Virus record (IMG/VR): IMGVR_UViG_3300038660_000262
Coordinates: 1 to 49,541 of that record
Direction: 5' to 3' (one strand)
DNA from: a virus
DNA length: 49,541 nt
The stretch's first letter is position 1, and each line of letters opens with the position of its first letter. A model generated the notes under the pieces. The model worked only from the letters and a program-made list of their open reading frames with translations. It was not told where the DNA came from and searched no databases. Positions 44,282-49,541 of the stretch are shown one piece after another. A program made the position numbers and the translations under genes.

Positions 44282-44956
44282 ATGCCAACCACGACCTACG
44301 CCCATTTCCGCGACGTGCCCGACAGCGCCTGGCGCTGGCCCAGTTTTTCGCCCGCCGAGATCGCCTGCCGCGGCACCGGTGCGATTAAGATCAACACCGA
44401 AGCCATGGACATGCTGCAGACCCTGCGCAACCGGCTCGGCAAACCGCTGATCGTGCGCTCGGCCTATCGCAGCCCCGCCCACAATCGCGCCGTGGGCGGT
44501 GCGCCGCGCTCCAAACACATGCTGGGCACCGCGTTCGACATCGCGGTGTCGAACCATGACCCGGCCACGTTTGCCAAGGCTGCCCGAGACGTGGGTTTTC
44601 TGGGTTTCGGCACCTATCCCCGCTCGGGCTTCATGCACATCGATCTCGGCCCCGCGCGGTCCTGGGGCGAACCGTTCTCCGCACGCCCCACGTCCTTCGT
44701 GGCCGAGGTGCCGCCCGCCCGCGAAGTCCTGGCCGACAGCCGCACCCTGAAGGGCGGTGGGGCTGCCGGGGTGGCGACCATCGGCGCAGCAGGGGTCGAG
44801 GTGGCACAGGACGTCTTGGCTGAGACCCAATCCGCCATCCTGCCGCTGGTGCCCTACCTCGACACATTGCGCTGGGTGTTCATCGCCGTGGCGCTGATCG
44901 GCATCGCCTTCGCGATTCATGCCCGGATTGATGACTGGAAACGGGGGCAGCGATGA
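44282..44956 (+). CDS. M15-type peptidase endolysin with C-terminal membrane anchor
   Basis: 224 residues, TGGAGA upstream. The peptidase M15A/DUF882-like core has SAYRSPAHNRAVGGAPRSKHMLGTAFDI (His and Asp zinc ligands) and GFMHIDLGPAR (third His). A linker leads to a membrane helix (WVFIAVALIGIAFAIHARI) near residues 200-218, so the enzyme may be membrane-tethered. It cleaves peptidoglycan peptides at lysis. Overlaps the next gene by ATGA. Confidence 0.85.
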   Translation: MPTTTYAHFRDVPDSAWRWPSFSPAEIACRGTGAIKINTEAMDMLQTLRNRLGKPLIVRSAYRSPAHNRAVGGAPRSKHMLGTAFDIAVSNHDPATFAKAARDVGFLGFGTYPRSGFMHIDLGPARSWGEPFSARPTSFVAEVPPAREVLADSRTLKGGGAAGVATIGAAGVEVAQDVLAETQSAILPLVPYLDTLRWVFIAVALIGIAFAIHARIDDWKRGQR

Positions 44957-45207
44957 TGGGCTGGCTCACCGCGATCCTCGCCAGCAGCCCGGCGCGCAAG
45001 GCGCTGGGCCTGCTTTTGGCCGCCACCACCATCGCCCTGTTCCTCCTGAACCTGCGTAGCGCTGGTGAACGCGCTGGGCGGTTGGCGGAACGTTTGCAAA
45101 CATCGGAGACAACCCATGAGATTCAGCGCCAGATGCTCGAAGCTGCCAGCCGCCGTCCTCCTGATCGCGGTGCTTTGGTTGAGCGCCTGCGCGACGGACG
45201 GTTCTAA
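44953..45207 (+). CDS. Inner-membrane spanin-like protein (Rz-like)
   Basis: 84 residues: one N-terminal membrane helix (ALGLLLAATTIALFLLNL), then a charged periplasmic helix (RAGRLAERLQTSETTHEIQRQMLEAA). The second gene of the pair starts inside it in another frame and encodes a lipoprotein. This is the Rz/Rz1 design. Confidence 0.7.
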   Translation: MMGWLTAILASSPARKALGLLLAATTIALFLLNLRSAGERAGRLAERLQTSETTHEIQRQMLEAASRRPPDRGALVERLRDGRF

Positions 45208-45361
45208 CGCAGACGTGTTATGTCCGCCCGTAGTGCCCTACAGCGCCGCCGACCAGGCGCGCGCTGTAGCCGAGATAAATGCTCTGCCGGAGGGCACGGT
45301 AGTGATCCGGATGCTCAGCGACTACGCCGTGATGCGCGATCAGGCGCGGGCGTGCAGGTAA
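45116..45361 (+). CDS. Outer-membrane spanin-like lipoprotein (Rz1-like), embedded
   Basis: 81 residues from ATG 45116, with CGGAGA 6 nt upstream. Signal peptide (LPAAVLLIAVLWLSA) ends in the lipobox LSA|C. The mature part is short and includes a Pro pair (LCPPVVPY). The first 92 bases overlap the Rz-like gene in a different frame. It would complete the spanin complex linking both membranes. Confidence 0.7.
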   Translation: MRFSARCSKLPAAVLLIAVLWLSACATDGSNADVLCPPVVPYSAADQARAVAEINALPEGTVVIRMLSDYAVMRDQARACR

Positions 45362-45720
45362 AAAAGGGCCGGGCAATTGCCTGCGGGAAGCGCCTGACGC
45401 CTCGACCGCAACGTCACGCCCGGCCCGTTTCGCGGATTCACGGTTTCAAAGAACGGCAGCGAGTCGCTGCGCGGACATGATGGCATGCGACCTCGTCCTC
45501 TGTCGCGCGCCGAGATGGGCACAATTGTGCACCTCTGGCGGATTGAGAGTGGTGGTTGGCTATTCTGCGATCGACCTTCGATTGGACCAGATTACCGAAC
45601 CTCGCTGCGGCAGCACCAAGGTATGCTGAGCGGGCCTCTTCTTCCGCTCGCCTTTCGCGCCTTAATGTCTGATGCCAGCGGTGGTCTCAAAGCGGTCGAT
45701 TGTTCGCTTTGGGTAGGGGA
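45362..45720. other. Intergenic region with hairpins after the lysis genes
   Basis: About 360 bases. GGGCCGGGC near 45366 pairs with GCCCGGCCC near 45419, a 9-bp stem with a long loop, possibly ending lysis transcripts. A near-perfect palindrome GCAGCGA-G-TCGCTGC sits at 45456-45470. A 102-codon open frame (45485-45793) has no ribosome binding site or recognisable domain and runs into the reverse-strand protease gene, so I do not call it. It marks the seam between phage backbone and right-end cargo. Confidence 0.4.
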
Positions 45721-46539
45721 CTACTCGCAGTCGATGTCTCCGGATTGTCGTTCGTCAGCGATTATCGCGTTTACAGTTGCGATAGGCCAGTAGAATCCGA
45801 GCGTTCCAGATTTTTCCGCATCGGTGTAAAATCGTCCACCGTACACTCCAATAACTCTGATCAATAATTCCTTGCCGATAACATAGGCTTTATCGTCCGT
45901 ATACCCTTGTGATTGGTTTATAATTACTGGCCCGCCGGACATCCCCTTATAAGTAAGCCCATCAGTCAGGGTCGCTTTATTCCCATTAACTTTTTGGCTC
46001 GGCTCTGAGGCGATAGAAATCTTCTTCCATATCGGCGTTCCATTTACGTCCAGCGCACTAGGGTATCCGAGCGCGACGGCGTCAAGTCCGGCAAAAACAG
46101 TCCAACTCTGCGAGGCGACCCCGTTCATAGTTACAAGGCTTGGTTGCCCCTGCTCTTTAGGCATTTTAATTACGGCAATGTCACCGCCATCTTCAGTCCA
46201 GTCATATAGGAACAACGGCATCCCATCAGAAAACAGATCACCCCGAATAATAAATCTTTTGAGGGCTCCCCCCTCCTCTTTAATCATTAACGTTGCTTGA
46301 AATTTGTTCGGGGTGGCAAGCTTTGAACTAAGGCACTTCTTAGTAAAATAATCGCGCCCGGTAAAGTTATGAAGCGCCGTTACTAGAAACCAAGAGTTCT
46401 CATCCTCAGTCAAAAAACCTGAAGCAGTCGAAAGCTGTTCATTGTTTCGATATAGCGTTAGCATACAGGTTGCCGCTGAGGGGATTTGTATACCGTCAGC
46501 CCGCCCATAAGGTCCATTAGGATTAGAGATGTCGATCAT
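45721..46539 (-). CDS. Trypsin-like serine protease, cytosolic, AT-rich cargo
   Basis: 272 residues from ATG 46539, with GGGAG 5 nt upstream; the frame is open 22 codons further, without a site. A chymotrypsin-fold triad is visible: His in SWFLVTALHNF, Asp in GGDIAVIKMP, Ser in TYKGMSGGPVII. No signal peptide, so cytosolic. Composition is the most AT-rich of the right end. Such stand-alone proteases occur as effectors in several anti-phage systems and in toxin-like modules; the substrate cannot be read from sequence. No partner gene with a sensor domain is adjacent; it lies downstream of umuC on the same strand. Confidence 0.75.
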   Translation of the reverse strand: MIDISNPNGPYGRADGIQIPSAATCMLTLYRNNEQLSTASGFLTEDENSWFLVTALHNFTGRDYFTKKCLSSKLATPNKFQATLMIKEEGGALKRFIIRGDLFSDGMPLFLYDWTEDGGDIAVIKMPKEQGQPSLVTMNGVASQSWTVFAGLDAVALGYPSALDVNGTPIWKKISIASEPSQKVNGNKATLTDGLTYKGMSGGPVIINQSQGYTDDKAYVIGKELLIRVIGVYGGRFYTDAEKSGTLGFYWPIATVNAIIADERQSGDIDCE

Positions 46540-46727
46540 AAAAACTCCCGCCTCTAGCATTTTAATATAGCCAAGAACCCATTTGCTCAAATTGCAACTA
46601 CTCATGCAATGCGCAGCTTCCGTAACAAAAGGCTCGAAGTGATCCTCGTGAAAATTTTTGCATCAGCTGCAGAACCCGACTGTCAACACATCGGGAAGGG
46701 AGCATGCTGTCATGCGCCGACCTCTAT

Positions 46728-47999
46728 TTACCGAACCACCGGTAGATCGGAAAGCCGCGTCGTATAGCGAGGGCTTCTATGGTCAGAACGCAGCTTCCAT
46801 GAGCGTTTCATACCCTCACTTGCAAGTACCATCGTCTTCTTCCCGAAGCGATCATTCACTTGATCCAGCGCGGTCATTAGCGCCTGGGATTTCGGTTTTT
46901 CAGCATCGAACAGCGTTAGTGGCCGATCCTCGAACCGCAGAAGGTCGTCCAGCAGAACCCCCGCCTTGGTGAAGGCGAAGCCTCTGCTTTGGTCTTTCGG
47001 CCATGCAGCTTGCGCACATCGCCGCGCCGCCTCAACGAGATCGAACGTATCCGAGGACATCGGTGTCATTCGGGTGGTGCGGGATCCTGCATATTGCGGC
47101 CGATCCATGCGGTGCCGGTTGGTGTGGAAAAACACGGTCAGCGTTCCAGCAACCAGGCCATGCTGGCGCAGCTTTTCCGCTGCGCGGGTCGCATGAGCGG
47201 TGAGCGCCTGAAACAGCGTGTCGAAGTCCGTCATTGGCGTTCCGGCCGAGCGGGTCACGGCCATGCCTTTGCGCTGTGGCTCCACCTCATCAAAGGACAG
47301 GCATGGCTCCCCCTGCAGTTCCAGCACGGTGCGTTCGAGAACAACCGTGCCAAGGCTGCGCGCCTGCCTGAGAGGCATGTCGCGCAACTCAGCCGCTGTG
47401 CGGATGCCGAGACCGTGCAACTTTTTCTCTGTCTGACGCCCGACACCCCAGAGGTCGCCCACCGGCACCATGGGCAACAACCAGTCAGCCAGGGCGTCAT
47501 CCATCATGTCTAGAACTCCCGCGAAAATCGGGTTCTTTTTCGCGATGTCATTTGCACATTTCGCCAGTGTCTTCGTGGGCGCGATCCCGACACGGACCGG
47601 GACGCCGATGCGCCGCAGCACCGCGGCGCGCATGGCGCGGGCGTGAGCCGTACGGTCAGGAAAGCCTGTGAAATCAAGAAAGCACTCGTCTATCGAGTAG
47701 ATTTCCACATTCGGTGTGAAGTCCTCATAGACCTCGACCACCCGCCGGGAAATATCCCCGTAGAGCGTGTAGTTCGAACTGAACACGCGCACGCCATGCG
47801 CCTCGATCTTATCTCGGATCAAATGCAGCGGCTCGCCCATCTTGATCCCGAGCGCCTTGGCCTCATCACTGCGCGCCACGGCGCAACCATCATTGTTCGA
47901 GAGGACGATGACCGGCACGTTTTTCAGGGTCGGATCAAAGATCCGCTCGGCGCTTACATAGAAGTTCGCGCTGTCGCTGATCGCGATAGGCCGCTTCAC
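46728..47999 (-). CDS. umuC: Y-family translesion polymerase subunit UmuC
   Basis: 423 residues. Palm motifs: [16 protein letters not shown] at the start (the usual Cys/Asn of this motif are Ser/Ala here), [20 protein letters not shown], and the catalytic SIDECFLDF (Asp-Glu). The thumb helix-hairpin ([15 protein letters not shown]) and little finger follow. DUF4113 is present at the end ([47 protein letters not shown]), as in chromosomal UmuC. The start overlaps the umuD stop (ATGA), so they are co-translated. It bypasses DNA lesions after activation by processed UmuD. Confidence 0.95.
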   Translation of the reverse strand: MKRPIAISDSANFYVSAERIFDPTLKNVPVIVLSNNDGCAVARSDEAKALGIKMGEPLHLIRDKIEAHGVRVFSSNYTLYGDISRRVVEVYEDFTPNVEIYSIDECFLDFTGFPDRTAHARAMRAAVLRRIGVPVRVGIAPTKTLAKCANDIAKKNPIFAGVLDMMDDALADWLLPMVPVGDLWGVGRQTEKKLHGLGIRTAAELRDMPLRQARSLGTVVLERTVLELQGEPCLSFDEVEPQRKGMAVTRSAGTPMTDFDTLFQALTAHATRAAEKLRQHGLVAGTLTVFFHTNRHRMDRPQYAGSRTTRMTPMSSDTFDLVEAARRCAQAAWPKDQSRGFAFTKAGVLLDDLLRFEDRPLTLFDAEKPKSQALMTALDQVNDRFGKKTMVLASEGMKRSWKLRSDHRSPRYTTRLSDLPVVR

Positions 48000-48430
48000 G
48001 CCAGATCATAGCGGCGCACGACACCTGCGATCACACCCCATATCTCGCTGTCTTCCGTCAGTTCAATGTCCGGAAAGTGTTCGCGGCTGTTGGCCGGAGC
48101 GAGGTAATATCTGCCCTCACGCTTTCGCAGGATCTTCGCCGTCACCGCCCCTTCCACCACGGCCAGGACCGCGCGCCCGACGCGCCGTTTCCCAGCGCGG
48201 TCCACCGCAATGATGTCGCCGTCCCGGATGCCCACGTCCCACAGGCAATCGCCTTCGACGCGCCACCAGAAGGTCGAGGCCGGGTGCCGCACCACCCAGG
48301 CCATCGGGTCGATCTCATCTTCCAGATCATCCCCGGCAGGCGACGGGAACCCGGCACTGACTGGCGTGCTGATAAGGCGCATCGGGGATCCGTTGGCGAT
48401 GACAGGCTGTTCGACGCGGTGCAGCGGCAT
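47996..48430 (-). CDS. umuD: UmuD-like S24 protein with Cys at the catalytic Ser position
   Basis: 144 residues from ATG 48430 (AGGG 6 nt upstream). A longer open frame reaches 48484, but an SOS box lies within that extension, so 48430 is preferred. The cleavage site A26-G27 in [12 protein letters not shown] fits UmuD. The active-site motif reads [15 protein letters not shown]: Cys62 stands where UmuD has Ser60. Lys99 (VTAKIL) is 37 residues later, exactly the Ser60-Lys97 spacing. The fold and dyad Lys are kept but the nucleophile is changed (codon TGC). It may still be cleaved by a Cys-Lys pair or may be non-cleavable. It controls UmuC activity in SOS mutagenesis. Confidence 0.9.
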   Translation of the reverse strand: MPLHRVEQPVIANGSPMRLISTPVSAGFPSPAGDDLEDEIDPMAWVVRHPASTFWWRVEGDCLWDVGIRDGDIIAVDRAGKRRVGRAVLAVVEGAVTAKILRKREGRYYLAPANSREHFPDIELTEDSEIWGVIAGVVRRYDLA

Positions 48431-48444
48431 GGGAATCCCTACGA

Positions 48445-48459
48445 GTTCTTCTTTTGTTC
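48445..48459 (-). promoter_or_regulatory. LexA (SOS) box upstream of umuD
   Basis: GTTC-N7-GTTC on the plus strand (GAAC-N7-GAAC in the gene direction), the consensus of alphaproteobacterial LexA. It lies 15 bp upstream of the umuD ATG. It implies DNA-damage induction of umuD-umuC and perhaps of the protease gene beyond. Confidence 0.8.
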
Positions 48460-48514
48460 TCCATCTGCGATAGAGCCCCCGCATGTCAAGACCGATCGGA
48501 TTTCTCGACCGAAA

Positions 48515-49192
48515 TTACAGACCGCCCTTGTCGGATTTCAGGCCTTCGCCGCTTTGATGAATGACCATGGATTCAGCCGGAAATGGCCGTAACAGAGCAA
48601 AGGCTGGTTCCGGCCGACCTGTCAGCCACTCCTCGTAGTCTTCCGGATGCAGGATCACGGGCATCCGGTCCGGGTGGGTATCTCGCACCAGCTCATTCGG
48701 CGTTGTCGTCACCATCGACGAGGTGACCATCTCGCGGTGCTCACCGCCGTAATTGCCGCTGAATGCGCGCCAGACACCGGCAAAGGCCAAGGGCGGCCGT
48801 TTGCCCTCGCCTGTCACGCCAAACCAAACATAGGTGGCCGGGTTGCGACCCTTGGCCTCGCAGAAGCTCGTCGCTGGAATCAAGCACCGGCGTTCGACAA
48901 AGCTCGCCTTCCAGAAGGGCGACGTTCGCAGCTTGTCGTCACGCGCGTTGTTTACGGCCTTCGGCTGAATCGGCTTGCCGGTCTTTTTTGAGACCTGGGG
49001 CAGCACAAAACCCCAATGCGTATTCCAGAGGGCGCGCTGACCATCATCAGTCAGAGCAACGACAGGAGCGTTTCCCTTCGGGAAGATCGCAGGCAACGGC
49101 TCGGCATTGCCGAGCTGATCGTTGCTCGCATCAACCGCGAACAGCTGGCGCATGGCGGCAACCGGCATGGTGTTTGAGTAAAGATTGCACAT
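48515..49192 (-). CDS. SRAP (SOS response-associated peptidase, YedK/HMCES type)
   Basis: 225 residues. Met-Cys2 (MCNLYS), which forms the covalent link to abasic sites, is intact after Met removal. VNNARDD, RCLIPATSFCEAKG (catalytic Glu) and DTHPDRMPVIL (catalytic His) complete the family signature. The segment after the Cys-Glu motif differs from E. coli YedK (no Trp after the Glu) but matches the alphaproteobacterial subgroup as I remember it. It shields abasic sites in single-stranded DNA. Same strand as umuDC and directly upstream, forming a DNA-damage cassette. I see no SOS box of its own. Confidence 0.92.
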   Translation of the reverse strand: MCNLYSNTMPVAAMRQLFAVDASNDQLGNAEPLPAIFPKGNAPVVALTDDGQRALWNTHWGFVLPQVSKKTGKPIQPKAVNNARDDKLRTSPFWKASFVERRCLIPATSFCEAKGRNPATYVWFGVTGEGKRPPLAFAGVWRAFSGNYGGEHREMVTSSMVTTTPNELVRDTHPDRMPVILHPEDYEEWLTGRPEPAFALLRPFPAESMVIHQSGEGLKSDKGGL

Positions 49193-49336
49193 GGCAGATC
49201 GTAACTCGATTTAGGGGGGGCCGTCACGAGGCAACGCGCGCCTGACTTGTTTGACCAATTACAAATCGCGCTTCTTTGCACGCGGCTGCCTGCGAATCCC
49301 CACTCATGCGCGTGGTTGCCGTTTTTCTGGTCCGGT

Positions 49337-49356
49337 GTTGATGTGGCGTTGATGTA
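49337..49356 (+). repeat. Candidate arm-type integrase site, right copy
   Basis: The same 20 bases as 254-273 (two GTTGATGT units), in the same orientation, about 92 bp from the attR core. The 144 bases between the SRAP gene start and this repeat hold nothing else that I can support. Confidence 0.55.
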
Positions 49357-49369
49357 GGGCGCGCAAGCA

Positions 49370-49396
49370 AAAGCCCGACTGTTTAGGTCGGGCTTT
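49370..49396 (-). terminator. Rho-independent terminator after tRNA-Met
   Basis: AAAGCCCGAC / GTCGGGCTTT, a perfect 10-bp stem with a 7-nt loop, followed by T residues in the tRNA direction. The phage brought this terminator together with the new tRNA 3' half. Confidence 0.8.
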
Positions 49397-49421
49397 AAGC
49401 ATTTGATTTAGCGCTGTAATT

Positions 49422-49498
<77 letters not shown>

Positions 49499-49541
49499 TT
49501 GTAGGAGCGCTGTTACTCTTGTCACATAAAACGTACAAGGG

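Noticed and set aside
45485-45793. 102-codon open frame between lysis and protease genes
   Set aside because: No ribosome binding site, no domain, and its 3' end runs into the better supported reverse-strand protease gene.

Overview
The window looks like one complete integrated element: a temperate, tailed (siphovirus-type) prophage of about 49.4 kb in the initiator tRNA-Met gene of an alphaproteobacterium, most likely a Rhodobacterales/Rhodobacteraceae host. The reasons are the high-GC backbone with strong G/C third-position preference, tail-tip genes resembling those of the Rhodobacter gene transfer agent (GTA), an alphaproteobacterial SOS box (GTTC-N7-GTTC) and an initiator tRNA with a C1:A72 mismatch. 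A 21-bp direct repeat (93-113 and 49448-49468) marks the ends. The intact tRNA lies on the right; a 3'-half remnant with its own terminator lies on the left. The tRNA halves differ only at two T-stem positions that compensate each other. Short GTTGATGT repeats near both ends are candidate arm-type integrase sites.

Layout, left to right. (1) attL, then an AT-richer Septu-like defence pair (PtuA ATPase, PtuB HNH nuclease) between attL and the integrase. (2) A putative regulator, convergent with a tyrosine integrase. (3) An inverted-repeat-rich non-coding region, then a tightly overlapped early operon: HTH protein, small unknown protein, VRR-NUC nuclease, replication initiator with iteron-like repeats inside its gene, cytosine-5 methyltransferase with a second plausible reading frame over its C-terminal part, and an unknown phage protein. 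(4) Two accessory systems: an Xre/MbcA-like antitoxin with RES toxin, and a full type I restriction-modification operon hsdM-hsdS-hsdR. The HsdS carries the same 152-residue target recognition domain twice. (5) Repeats and a strong terminator, then two tandem ParB-domain/methyltransferase fusions and a small membrane protein; opposite these run four small reverse-strand genes. (6) A lambda-type head module: terminase small and large, gpW-like, portal, S49 protease with a nested scaffold, gpD-like, major capsid, and joining proteins. (7) A GTA-like tail module: tail tube, assembly chaperone with a -1 frameshift site, tape measure, DUF2460, DUF2163, NlpC/P60, TIM-barrel tip protein, DUF2793 fibre. 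Two accessory genes interrupt it: an AT-rich helical protein and a reverse-strand lipoprotein nuclease. (8) Lysis: small membrane protein, M15 peptidase endolysin, embedded spanin pair. (9) A reverse-strand right-end block: trypsin-like protease, UmuC, UmuD with Cys in place of the catalytic Ser, and an SRAP (YedK/HMCES-type) protein, with an SOS box just before umuD.

The phage backbone is dense, with many ATGA/GTGA overlaps. The cargo (Septu, RES toxin-antitoxin, type I RM, the AT-rich gene at 30.8 kb, the protease, the SOS cassette) sits at backbone junctions and in several cases is AT-richer. I found no CI/Cro-like repressor. The most unusual observations are the HsdS with two protein-identical but synonymously diverged recognition domains, the dual-frame methyltransferase locus, the UmuD catalytic Ser-to-Cys change, and the unfamiliar cargo genes. 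All family assignments are by reading motifs; no database search was run.
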